Assembly (NCBI GenBank): GCA_013298665.1
Contig: JAAFIK010000040.1
Coordinates: 1 to 42,721 of the forward strand
From: Chitinophagales bacterium
GTDB taxonomy: Bacteria; Bacteroidota; Bacteroidia; Chitinophagales; Chitinophagaceae
Direction of reading: 5' to 3'
DNA length: 42,721 bases
Positions 1 through 7,977 of the stretch are shown in pieces. Each line of letters opens with the position of its first letter. The stretch's first letter is position 1. The notes below the pieces were generated by a model. It saw only the letters and a list, made by a program, of their open reading frames with translations, did no database searches and was not told where the DNA came from. The translations under genes and the position numbers were made by a program.

Positions 1-1598
1 ATGGTGTTACCCAGACCGGCTTTGCTTCCAATATTCCTTTTACTGCCTGCAGCACAAGAATAAGTGTGCGGGTATGGTCTCCGCACGCAGGTATCCCGGT
101 AAGGCTTAAGGTAGAGGACAAGAATGATCCTGCAAAATCCTGCGAAACTGAAGCAACGGTAACGGTAGCGAGTGGCTGGCAGACATTGGAGTTTAACTTC
201 GCCAACCAGGCAGCCGGTACCGCAGCGCTGAACTTTGGCTACAACTATAATAAGCTATCGATCTTCTTCAACTTTGGTACTACGGGTGCTGTTGCTGGTG
301 AGCGCACCTATTATTTTGACGATGTACAGATGGGGGGAAGCAATGCGCCCGCTTTACCTTCCGTAAGCAGTCCGGTTGTGTATTGCCAGAATAGCCCTGC
401 TGCTGCACTTACCGCTGTGGGTACCAATCTTAAATGGTATACATCAGCAACTGGCGGAACAGGTGTTGCCGCAGCACCAACACCATCAACAGCAACCGCC
501 GGCGCCGTACTCTATTATGTAAGCCAGTCGACAGCGTTGGGTTGTGAAGGTGGAAGGGCTGCCATTACAGTACAAGTGAATGCTGCTCCGGCCGCACCGG
601 CCACTACCCCGGTTACCTATTGCCAGAATGTTGCTGCAGTAGCCTTAGTGGCTACACCTGCAACGGGTAATACATTAAAATGGTATACTGCAGCCACAGG
701 TGGCACCGGTGTTACCGCAGCACCGGTACCGGCTACAACCACTGCTGGCGTGGTTACCTATTATGTCAGCCAAACCACTGCGCAGGGTTGTGAGGGTCCC
801 AGAGCAGCATTAGCTGTTACCACCAACGCAGCACCCGCAGCACCGGCTGTTATTACGCCGGTTGTCTATTGTCAAAACTCGGTATCCACCATTTTAAGTG
901 CAACTGCTGCTACGGGTAATACCTTAAACTGGTACAATGTGCCAACGGGCGGCTCTGCTACAGCCATTCCCCCCACACCAGTTACGGCAGCAGCCGGTAA
1001 CCAGGCGTTTTATGTAAGCCAGACCAATAATTTTGGTTGCGAAAGCCAAAGGGCGGCAGTAGCAGTTACCATCAATGCACTTCCTGCAATACCGTCCATT
1101 TCAGCAGCGCCTTATACACGGTTGTTCCCCGGACTTACCACTACTGTTACAGCAGCAGGTACACCAGGATCAACGTATAACTGGTTCAGGAATGACGTGC
1201 CGGTAGCAGGGCAATCCGGTAATTCAGTAAATGTAGATATTGATGGCCTGGGTAAGTACACGGTGATGGTTACCAATGGCGCCGGATGCAGCAGGGTATC
1301 AAATCCGCTTTCAATAAGCGACTCGGTTATGGGCAAGTTGTTTGTATACCCGAACCCTTCTGCCGGAAACTTTGAAGTGCGGTACCACAGTGCCATAAAC
1401 AGCCTTCAGCCGAGATCAGTGTCGGTTTATGACAGTAAGGGTGCCCTTGTGTTCAGTGCACGGCAGGTGATATTCAGTCCTTATACATCAATACCTGTTG
1501 ACCTGAGTGCAATGAATTCGGGTATCTATAATATTTACCTTACGGACAACGACGGTAAGAAACTGGCTTCGGGCCAGGTGGTTATTGCACGGCGATAA
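1..1598 (+). CDS. T9SS-sorted carbohydrate-binding/Ig-like protein (5' end missing)
   Basis: The reading frame is open to the left edge of the window with no stop before the first possible internal start (GTG at 66), so this is the 3' part of a longer gene. In order it encodes the end of a beta-sandwich resembling a carbohydrate-binding module (to about nt 345, ending YYFDDVQMGG), three tandem Ig-like modules of about 80 residues beginning at the repeated (V/T)YCQN motif (nt about 370, 610 and 860), a fourth Ig/PKD-like module (about 1090-1310), and a C-terminal type IX sorting domain (from about 1335, LFVYPNPSAGNF). The protein is therefore expected to be exported by T9SS to the cell surface. 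With the GH3 gene just downstream, a missing N-terminal glycoside hydrolase (for example a GH16-type glucanase) is plausible but cannot be seen. Stop TAA at 1596-1598. Confidence 0.88.
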   Translation, partial: GVTQTGFASNIPFTACSTRISVRVWSPHAGIPVRLKVEDKNDPAKSCETEATVTVASGWQTLEFNFANQAAGTAALNFGYNYNKLSIFFNFGTTGAVAGERTYYFDDVQMGGSNAPALPSVSSPVVYCQNSPAAALTAVGTNLKWYTSATGGTGVAAAPTPSTATAGAVLYYVSQSTALGCEGGRAAITVQVNAAPAAPATTPVTYCQNVAAVALVATPATGNTLKWYTAATGGTGVTAAPVPATTTAGVVTYYVSQTTAQGCEGPRAALAVTTNAAPAAPAVITPVVYCQNSVSTILSATAATGNTLNWYNVPTGGSATAIPPTPVTAAAGNQAFYVSQTNNFGCESQRAAVAVTINALPAIPSISAAPYTRLFPGLTTTVTAAGTPGSTYNWFRNDVPVAGQSGNSVNVDIDGLGKYTVMVTNGAGCSRVSNPLSISDSVMGKLFVYPNPSAGNFEVRYHSAINSLQPRSVSVYDSKGALVFSARQVIFSPYTSIPVDLSAMNSGIYNIYLTDNDGKKLASGQVVIARR

Positions 1599-1610
1599 TG
1601 ATATACATGA

Positions 1611-1644
1611 ATGGCGCTGTTGTTCTGCGACAGCGCCATCTTTT
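1611..1644 (+). terminator. intrinsic terminator after the T9SS protein gene
   Basis: A perfect 10-bp stem (ATGGCGCTGT / ACAGCGCCAT, 1611-1620 and 1630-1639) with a 9-nt loop is followed by CTTTT. It starts 12 nt after the stop codon and ends about 40 nt before the GH3 start, so the GH3 gene probably has its own promoter or relies on readthrough. Confidence 0.75.
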
Positions 1645-1683
1645 AAAAGAAATCAGCGTTTACACCATTAACGAAAGATTATT

Positions 1684-3948
1684 ATGACGAGGGTATCACT
1701 TGTATTCTTTTTTGCCATGGCCACTTTTATGGCCGCAGCACAAAATGCCAAACAGGTAAAGATGGAGGCTTTTATAGACTCCCTGCTGCAGAAAATGACG
1801 CTGGAAGAAAAAGTAGGGCAGATGAACCAGTACAATGGTTTTTGGGATGTCACCGGCCCTGTGCCGGCCAATGGCGATGCCAAAATGAAATATGAGAACC
1901 TGCGCAAAGGATTGGTGGGTTCGGTACTGAATGTAAAAGGCACGGCCAATGTACGTAAACTGCAGGAAATGGTGGTGAAAGAATCAAGGCTGGGTATACC
2001 ATTGATCTTTGGTTTCGATGTGATACATGGTCAAAAAACCCTTGCCCCGATACCCTTGGGTGAAGCAGCAAGCTGGGACTTACAGGCCATTGAACGATCC
2101 TCAAGGGTAGCTGCTACAGAAGCCGCTGCCATGGGCATCAACTGGACTTTTGCACCCATGGTGGACATCAGTCGGGATGCACGCTGGGGTCGGGTGATGG
2201 AAGGTGCCGGTGAGGATACTTACCTTGGCGCGAAGATTGGCGTGGCCAGGGTGAAGGGCTTTCAGGGGAATGACCTGTCTGCACCCAATACCATTGCTGC
2301 TACGGCCAAGCATTTTGCCGGTTATGGTTTTGCCGAAGCCGGAAGGGATTACAATACGGTTGATGTAGGCACCGCCACACTGTACAACGTTATCTTCCCT
2401 CCCTTTAAAGCGTTGGTGGAAAATGATGTAAAAACGGTGATGAATTCCTTTAATATACTCAACGGTGTACCCGGTACGGGCAATAAATTTCTGCAGCGGG
2501 ATATCCTGAAAGACAAATGGCATTTTAATGGCTTTGTCATTTCTGACTGGGGTTCCGGCATGGAAATGATTGCCCACGGTTTTGCAAAAGACCTGGAGCA
2601 GGTGGCTGAACTTTCGGCCAATGCCGGCAGCGATATGGATATGGAGTCCTATGCCTATGTTACCCACCTGGCGCAATTGGTGCAAAAAGGGAAGGTAAGT
2701 ATGGCCGTGGTTGATGATGCGGTGAAGCGGATACTGCGGGTAAAATACGAACTGGGTTTGTTTGATGACCCATACCGCTACTGCGATGCACAAAGGGAGA
2801 AGGATATGATTGGTAACGCCGATCAAATGGCTGCTGTACTGGATGTGGCCAAAAAGTCGATCGTGTTGCTGCGCAATGAAACCCTGGCCGGGGGAAAAAA
2901 ACTACTCCCCCTCAGTAAAACACAGCAAAAAATTGTGGTGATTGGTGCACTCGCGAATGACCGCAACAGTCCGCTGGGAAGCTGGCGTATTGGCTCCGAC
3001 GACAGCAGCGGGGTATCTGTTCTGGATGGCCTGAAGAAATACAGTGGTGCAATTACTTATGCCAAGGGTGCTGATCTCGTCATCGGGAAAACAGATTTTA
3101 TCAATGAGGTAAAGATCAACGAAACGGATAAAAGCGGTTTTAAGCAGGCTGTTCAGTTGGCTAAGACTGCTGAAGTGGTAATCATGGTATTGGGAGAGCA
3201 TGGCTTTCAGAGCGGGGAGGGGAGGAGCAGATCGAAGCTTGACCTGCCCGGTGTACAGCAGGAACTGCTGGAAGCTGTTTACAAAGTGAATAAGAATATT
3301 GTATTGGTGCTGATGAATGGTCGTCCGCTGGCTATTCCCTGGGCAGACGAACATATTCCCGCCATACTTGAGACCTGGCAGTTGGGTACACAATCGGGTA
3401 ATGCCATTGCTGATGTATTGTTTGGGGCATACAACCCTTCTGGCAAACTGCCCATGACCTTCCCCCGTAGTGTAGGACAGGTGCCCATCTATTACAATCA
3501 TATGAGTACCGGCAGACCTAACCCAATCGACCTCGTATTCTGGTCGCATTACGGTGATGTCAGCAATAAGCCATTGTATCCCTTTGGTTATGGCCTCAGC
3601 TATACCAGTTTCCGGTATTCCGGTCTGAAAATAGATGACAGCAATCCTGCCGCCATTAAAGTAGCGGTAACAGTTACCAATACTGGTAAATACGCCGGCG
3701 AAGAAGTGGCACAATTGTATATCCGCGATAAGGTAGCGAGTGTTGTGCGCCCGGTAAAAGAACTCAAAGGGTTCAGTAAGTTCAGCCTTAATCCCGGTGA
3801 ATCGAAGGAAGTGGTATTCACGCTCACCGATCAGGAGCTGGGTTTTTATACCGCCGAAGGGGTGTTTATTACAGAGCCTGGTGAGTTTGGGGTGATGGTG
3901 GGTGGCAGTTCGGATAGCGGGGTTACCGGGGTGTTTGTACGGAAGTAA
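1684..3948 (+). CDS. bglX: GH3 family beta-glucosidase, exported
   Basis: This 754-aa glycoside hydrolase family 3 enzyme probably removes terminal beta-linked glucose from oligosaccharides in the periplasm or at the cell surface. Residues 1-19 form a signal peptide ending in AAA-Q. The GH3 N-terminal barrel follows, with the substrate-binding KHF motif (K209, H210) and the nucleophile aspartate D288 in GFVISDWG. Then come the alpha/beta GH3-C domain (about 390-620, with the GRPLAIPW stretch) and a C-terminal fibronectin III-like domain (about 660-750, VRPVKELKGFSKFSLNPGE). Length and domain order match BglX-type enzymes. It follows the T9SS carbohydrate-binding gene in the same direction, which suggests a beta-glucan degradation locus. 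Substrate specificity cannot be fixed by eye. Confidence 0.95.
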   Translation: MTRVSLVFFFAMATFMAAAQNAKQVKMEAFIDSLLQKMTLEEKVGQMNQYNGFWDVTGPVPANGDAKMKYENLRKGLVGSVLNVKGTANVRKLQEMVVKESRLGIPLIFGFDVIHGQKTLAPIPLGEAASWDLQAIERSSRVAATEAAAMGINWTFAPMVDISRDARWGRVMEGAGEDTYLGAKIGVARVKGFQGNDLSAPNTIAATAKHFAGYGFAEAGRDYNTVDVGTATLYNVIFPPFKALVENDVKTVMNSFNILNGVPGTGNKFLQRDILKDKWHFNGFVISDWGSGMEMIAHGFAKDLEQVAELSANAGSDMDMESYAYVTHLAQLVQKGKVSMAVVDDAVKRILRVKYELGLFDDPYRYCDAQREKDMIGNADQMAAVLDVAKKSIVLLRNETLAGGKKLLPLSKTQQKIVVIGALANDRNSPLGSWRIGSDDSSGVSVLDGLKKYSGAITYAKGADLVIGKTDFINEVKINETDKSGFKQAVQLAKTAEVVIMVLGEHGFQSGEGRSRSKLDLPGVQQELLEAVYKVNKNIVLVLMNGRPLAIPWADEHIPAILETWQLGTQSGNAIADVLFGAYNPSGKLPMTFPRSVGQVPIYYNHMSTGRPNPIDLVFWSHYGDVSNKPLYPFGYGLSYTSFRYSGLKIDDSNPAAIKVAVTVTNTGKYAGEEVAQLYIRDKVASVVRPVKELKGFSKFSLNPGESKEVVFTLTDQELGFYTAEGVFITEPGEFGVMVGGSSDSGVTGVFVRK

Positions 3949-4068
3949 GTGCAGTAGCTGATGGGATAACTGCCAGTATTGATTGATGATATTTGGTTGA
4001 TTTCAGCAATAAGTGCCCGCCGCGACAACCCTTATGCTTTAGCATATAAAAACCGGTCAGGAATATTA

Positions 4069-4087
4069 AGCTCATTTGAAATGAGCT
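4069..4087 (-). terminator. hairpin at the 3' end of the ars operon
   Basis: A perfect inverted repeat (AGCTCATTT / AAATGAGCT with one central base) overlaps the arsC stop codon at 4072-4074. On the minus strand it is followed by TTAATATTCC, which is AT-rich but not a true U-tract. It marks a plausible end of the ars transcript. Confidence 0.5.
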
Positions 4088-4494
4088 GCCACGAATTGCC
4101 GGCAGTAATCCTTGATCATTTGCCTGACGTTGCGAAACTGCGCTGCTATTTCTTCCGGCGTTCCGGTGGCCTTTGCCGGATCAGGGAAGTTGTGGTGGAA
4201 CTTTTTTGCCCGGGTGGGAAAGACAGGACAGCGCTCCTGCGCATGGTCACAAACCGTAATCACCATATCAAAATCAATAGCACGGTATTCGTCAACATGA
4301 TTGGAACTGTGTGTTGAAATGTCGATACCATCTTCCAGCATCGTTGCAACGGCCCGCGGGTTAACGCCATGTGTTTCAATGCCTGCACTGTAGATGGTGG
4401 CTCTGCCGTTGGAAAAATACCTGAGGTAGCCTTCTGCAATCTGGCTCCGGCAACTGTTGCCGGTACAAAGTACCAATATGTTTGTATTGCTCAT
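4072..4494 (-). CDS. arsC: arsenate reductase, low-molecular-weight phosphatase type
   Basis: This 140-aa protein reduces arsenate to arsenite in the cytoplasm. It has the LMW phosphatase P-loop C-x5-R as CTGNSCR (C10-R16) and the two further redox cysteines of thioredoxin-coupled ArsC in CDHAQERC (C82 and C89), plus the general acid aspartate in the FPDP loop (D105). The C10/C82/C89 spacing is that of the S. aureus pI258 type, so thioredoxin is the expected electron donor. It is the last gene of a four-gene minus-strand operon, 11 nt after the GNAT gene. A plain protein-tyrosine phosphatase is less likely because of the redox cysteine pair and the ArsR context. Confidence 0.93.
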   Translation of the reverse strand: MSNTNILVLCTGNSCRSQIAEGYLRYFSNGRATIYSAGIETHGVNPRAVATMLEDGIDISTHSSNHVDEYRAIDFDMVITVCDHAQERCPVFPTRAKKFHHNFPDPAKATGTPEEIAAQFRNVRQMIKDYCRQFVAAHFK

Positions 4495-4505
4495 AATAGA
4501 TGATG

Positions 4506-4994
4506 TTAAACGCCAATAATTTTACTCCTGCGTTCCATGATAATATTGTCTTTCCAGACACCGTTTTTCCGGCCAATCTTTTCCCGGTACCCCACCTGCC
4601 GGAACCCGCATTTTTCATGGAGCCTGATGCTGCCGGTATTGGTGGAAAAAATTCCCGACTGCAGGGTCCACAGCCCTGCGGCTTCGCTTTGGGCAATGAG
4701 GCTGTTGAGCAATAATTCGCCAACACCCCGACCCCGGAACTTTTCAGCCACATAAACACTTACCTCTGCCACACCAGCATATACACACCTGCCCGATACA
4801 GGCGTAAGTGCTGCCCAGCCCGTCATCTCCTCTCCTTCAAAAGCGGCGATACGGCAATGGGGTAAATGACTTTTGTCCCAGCTTTCCCAATCCGGTATAT
4901 CCTCCTGAAAAGTTGCTATGCCGGTAGCAATACCTTGCCTGTATATTCCGGTAACCTCACTGTAATTGTCCTGTGTAATAGTCCTGATATCCAT
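4506..4994 (-). CDS. GNAT N-acetyltransferase, phosphinothricin/ArsN-like
   Basis: This 162-aa cytosolic acetyltransferase of the GNAT fold is closest in appearance to the phosphinothricin/methionine sulfoximine acetyltransferase group (GIATFQ near the N terminus, the acetyl-CoA loop RGRGVG at about residues 88-93, and LHEKCGF near the C terminus). Members of this group found inside ars operons are called ArsN1 and can acetylate the amino group of the organoarsenical antibiotic arsinothricin. Here it lies between the DUF6428 gene (9 nt after its stop) and arsC (11 nt before its start), which supports an arsenic-related role. The substrate is inferred from context only; general amino-acid-analogue acetylation remains possible. 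Confidence 0.85.
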   Translation of the reverse strand: MDIRTITQDNYSEVTGIYRQGIATGIATFQEDIPDWESWDKSHLPHCRIAAFEGEEMTGWAALTPVSGRCVYAGVAEVSVYVAEKFRGRGVGELLLNSLIAQSEAAGLWTLQSGIFSTNTGSIRLHEKCGFRQVGYREKIGRKNGVWKDNIIMERRSKIIGV

Positions 4995-5003
4995 AACGAT
5001 TGA

Positions 5004-5474
5004 TTAACAACAGCCTCCGCCGGGAGTGCAGGAAGCAGCCTGTGTTTGTAATGCCTGTAAGGGTTTCTGCTGTTTGGCAGGCGGAACACCACAGCGGTCT
5101 GACGCGAGGCAAGCCGTTTGTTTGGGTACCAGTATAAAATCTTTTCCGTTAAAATGCAGCCCGTACTTACCAATGGTCTCCATTTGGTATTCAACCTCAA
5201 TCTCCAGGTCATCCATGCCCAGTACTTTTTCGGAAAGGGCAATAATGCTCAGTAACTTCTGTGGCTTCAGCAGGTGGTCATAATCGTTTGCGTCCCAAAG
5301 CTGGAAGTTGGCCACCCGTTCAAAACGCTCTGTGCCGCCGCAATCAATAAAATGTTTGCTGACTACCCCAACCTCTGTAACGTGGAAGTGCGGCGGAACA
5401 CAGGCACCGGACGTCAGTTTAAAGCTGACCGTTTCGGCACTGGCTAAATGCTTTTTGATTTCTGAGAGTTTCAT
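5004..5474 (-). CDS. DUF6428 family protein with Cys-rich tail
   Basis: The protein is about 156 aa and resembles DUF6428, a family commonly found in Bacteroidota arsenic operons and without a proven function that I know of. I chose the ATG giving MKLSEIKKHL at 5474; an ATG six nt upstream (5480) and a GTG at 5504 that would overlap arsR are alternatives. A compact domain fills residues 1 to about 125, with ACVPPHFHV near the N terminus. The last 30 residues are a linker ending CTPGGGCC, with further cysteines in KQTACLASDRCGVPP. These could bind arsenite or another soft metal ion, which is inference. It sits between arsR and the ArsN-like gene. Confidence 0.8.
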   Translation of the reverse strand: MKLSEIKKHLASAETVSFKLTSGACVPPHFHVTEVGVVSKHFIDCGGTERFERVANFQLWDANDYDHLLKPQKLLSIIALSEKVLGMDDLEIEVEYQMETIGKYGLHFNGKDFILVPKQTACLASDRCGVPPAKQQKPLQALQTQAASCTPGGGCC

Positions 5475-5497
5475 ATACATTGATGTTTGAATGGTGA

Positions 5498-5827
5498 TCA
5501 ACACTTTGATTTTTTACGTGCTAACCGGTCTGACACTTTGGCGAAATACTGCTGCATTTTCTGTAAGGCTTTTTCGTCGATACAGTAACAGATGGCATTC
5601 CCTTCAATACTGCCTTTGATCAGGCCGGCGTTTTTCAGTTCCTTCAGGTGTTGCGAAACTGTAGCCTGTGCCAGGGGCAGCTCGTTTACAATATCCCCAC
5701 ATATGCAGGCATCTACCGAAAGCAGGTAGTCTATAATCGCTACCCTTGCCGGATGCCCGAGCGCTTTCGACAGCGTGGCGATATCATTTTGTTTGTCTGT
5801 AAAATGTTCGGTCTTTGTTGCCCCCAT
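5498..5827 (-). CDS. arsR: ArsR/SmtB family metalloregulatory repressor
   Basis: This 109-aa winged-helix repressor is the first gene of the arsenic operon. It has the ArsR N-terminal helices (LSKALGHPARVAIIDYLL), a CxC pair in DACICGDIV on the helix that carries the classical ELCVCDL inducer site, and the recognition helix ATVSQHLKELKNAGLI. Further cysteines occur in CYCID and at the C terminus. Family members are released from their operator by arsenite or antimonite. A perfect 16-bp palindrome lies 10 nt upstream of the start and is the likely operator, so the operon is probably autoregulated. Confidence 0.93.
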   Translation of the reverse strand: MGATKTEHFTDKQNDIATLSKALGHPARVAIIDYLLSVDACICGDIVNELPLAQATVSQHLKELKNAGLIKGSIEGNAICYCIDEKALQKMQQYFAKVSDRLARKKSKC

Positions 5828-5836
5828 TGTTTAGTT

Positions 5837-5852
5837 TAATATTGCAATATTA
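5837..5852 (-). promoter_or_regulatory. probable ArsR operator
   Basis: TAATATTGCAATATTA is a perfect 16-bp palindrome 10 nt upstream of the arsR start codon in an AT-rich stretch (5828-5880). Position and symmetry fit an autoregulatory ArsR binding site. Confidence 0.6.
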
Positions 5853-6000
5853 CGATAGTATTTTAATATAGCAAATTATTTTTCCCGTAACCTTTCATCA
5901 GCATGACGGGAGGAAATGATTCAGGGAGGGGGCATCCGGTACAGGCTACGGCTGCAAGTATATGGTGAGGCGTTACCGGAGGGAAGAACATCCTGTTTGT

Positions 6001-7770
6001 TCACTTCAGCCGGATCACCAGTGCCTGGTAGGGCTGTAGCTGGATGGTACCGCCATTTTGATGCAGAGGTTGCAGGTTATTCAGTAGTTCTTCACCCAGT
6101 TGGTATCCGGCGGGGATGGGTGTATTGCCTTGTCCGCTGGTGAAGTTGAGCAGTACCAGGAATGTATGCTGCCCATCCGAACGGGTATAGGCATATATGG
6201 CTTTGTTTTCCGCGTCGTGTAACTGGTATTTGCCATATACCAATACATCTTTGTATGCACGGCGCAGGGCAATCAGGCGGCGTACATATTGAAGAATAGC
6301 ATTTTTGTCCTTTTCGGATGCGGCTACATTTACCGTTGCCTTGTTGTTATTTACCGGCAGCCAGGGTGTGCCGGTGGTAAAGCCTGCGGTAGCCGTACTG
6401 TCCCACTGCATAGGTGTACGGCTGTTGTCACGGCTTAATTCGGCCTGACTAAGCAGGTATGCTGCGGCTTTTTCCTTACTCTCTTTCAATGCCATATAAT
6501 ACCGGTTGCGTGTTTGAAGATCGTTGTATTCTTCTACGCGGGTAAAACGGATATTGGTCATGCCGATTTCGTCGCCATTATAAATATATGGCGTAGCGCG
6601 TTGTGTAAGCAGGAAAGTGTAGAGCATTTTGGCACTCGCTTCACGATAAGCGGGGCTATCATTGCCGAAACGGCTCACGGCCCTGCTCTGGTCGTGGTTG
6701 GTGAAGAATACGGTATTCCAGCCCTTTGTACTGAACTTGTCGTCCCATTTGGAGACAATCTTTTTGATGCCGGTCACATTGCGCCGGTCGATTTTATATT
6801 CACCCACATCAAAGCTGTCGCGCCCCCAGGCATTGGCAATTTCGTCATGGTAAAGCGTATTGATTTCTTTGCGGTCTTCATTAACATAATCCATCACGTC
6901 TTTAAATGCAATAACACCCCCTTCGCCTACTGTATAGGCATCGTATTTACTTAATACTTCGGTGTACATTTCGTTGAGGTATTGGTGTACTTTGGGGTCT
7001 TTGCCATAGTAACGTACGTATTGCTCATTCGTCCAGTCTTTGGGCATTACCGGCCAACTGGTATCCTTCGCCATAAATGGAAAGGCATCAAGCCGGAAGC
7101 CGCTTACACCTTTGTCTAACCAGAATTTCATGATGGTGTACATCTCCTGGCGCAGCTTTGGGTTTTCCCAATTGAGGTCGGGCTGTTTGCGGCTGAAATA
7201 ATGGAGGTAATAGCTGTTGGTGAGGCTGTCGTAGCGCCAGGCATTTCCCTCTTCATCAAAAATACTGTAGCGGTAAGGGGGCTTGCCCTTTTCTGCGGGC
7301 CACCAGTGGTAATAGTCGCGGTAGGGGTTGTTACGGCTGCTGCGGCTCTCCCTGAACCATCGGTGTTCATCACTGCTGTGGTTGATTACGAGATCCATAA
7401 TAAGCCGGATACCCCTTTTTTTCATACCAGCCAGCATGGTATCAAAATCGGCCATGGTACCCATTTCTTTCATGATGGCCGTATAATCGCTGATGTCGTA
7501 GCCATTATCGTCGTTGGGGGAGGCGCAGATGGGGTTGAGCCAGATGGCATCAATACCAAGCGCTTTGAGGTAGTCTAACCGCCGGGTGATGCCCCTGAGG
7601 TCGCCAACACCATCGCCATCACTGTCCTGGAAACTGCGGGGGTACAACTGGTAGATCACGGCCTCTTTCCACCATTGTTTAGCATTGTTGCCGACAGGAA
7701 CTGCGGGTGCAGTACAGGCGAATATACAAGCTGAAAGGCCAGCGAGGACTGGCAATACATATTTGCGCAT
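6001..7770 (-). CDS. GH13 alpha-glucosidase / oligo-1,6-glucosidase, lipoprotein
   Basis: This 589-aa alpha-amylase-family enzyme should hydrolyse short alpha-glucosides. The N terminus is a lipoprotein signal with candidate lipobox cysteines C15 (LSAC) and C19, so it is probably membrane-anchored in the periplasm or on the surface. The (beta/alpha)8 barrel begins at WWKEAVIYQLYPRSF. Visible GH13 motifs are the calcium loop DGDGVGD (51-57), region I DLVINHSS (126-133), region II GFRLDAF with nucleophile D228, region III acid/base E283 in TVGEGG, and region IV NHDQ with D360. QPDLNWENP (196-204) is typical of the oligo-1,6-glucosidase/trehalulose group. The beta-sandwich C domain ends LQPYQALVIRLK. 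It stands alone between arsR and the malic enzyme gene. Confidence 0.93.
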   Translation of the reverse strand: MRKYVLPVLAGLSACIFACTAPAVPVGNNAKQWWKEAVIYQLYPRSFQDSDGDGVGDLRGITRRLDYLKALGIDAIWLNPICASPNDDNGYDISDYTAIMKEMGTMADFDTMLAGMKKRGIRLIMDLVINHSSDEHRWFRESRSSRNNPYRDYYHWWPAEKGKPPYRYSIFDEEGNAWRYDSLTNSYYLHYFSRKQPDLNWENPKLRQEMYTIMKFWLDKGVSGFRLDAFPFMAKDTSWPVMPKDWTNEQYVRYYGKDPKVHQYLNEMYTEVLSKYDAYTVGEGGVIAFKDVMDYVNEDRKEINTLYHDEIANAWGRDSFDVGEYKIDRRNVTGIKKIVSKWDDKFSTKGWNTVFFTNHDQSRAVSRFGNDSPAYREASAKMLYTFLLTQRATPYIYNGDEIGMTNIRFTRVEEYNDLQTRNRYYMALKESKEKAAAYLLSQAELSRDNSRTPMQWDSTATAGFTTGTPWLPVNNNKATVNVAASEKDKNAILQYVRRLIALRRAYKDVLVYGKYQLHDAENKAIYAYTRSDGQHTFLVLLNFTSGQGNTPIPAGYQLGEELLNNLQPLHQNGGTIQLQPYQALVIRLK

Positions 7771-7932
7771 GAAACAGTAATTTTTTGGGTTTTAGTCCGG
7801 CTTTTACCCTTAAAAGTACGATATCTTCAATAGCGATACCGGCTATTTTCTTAACCGCAACCGTTTGCCGGAAAGCATGATACAGCGATGGTTTTATCCC
7901 TTGTCATTTGCAAGCAGCCGGTACCTCATGGT

Positions 7933-7971
7933 ATAAACCGTTCCGGCACCGCAGCCGCCGGAACGGTTTAT
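7933..7971 (-). terminator. strong hairpin downstream of the malic enzyme gene
   Basis: A perfect 15-bp stem (ATAAACCGTTCCGGC and its complement, 7933-7947 and 7957-7971) with a 9-nt loop begins 6 nt past the malic enzyme stop. There is no U-tract, which is common for candidate terminators in this phylum. It lies in the 207-bp gap before the GH13 gene; the rest of that gap shows nothing recognisable. Confidence 0.6.
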
Positions 7972-7977
7972 GTTTGG

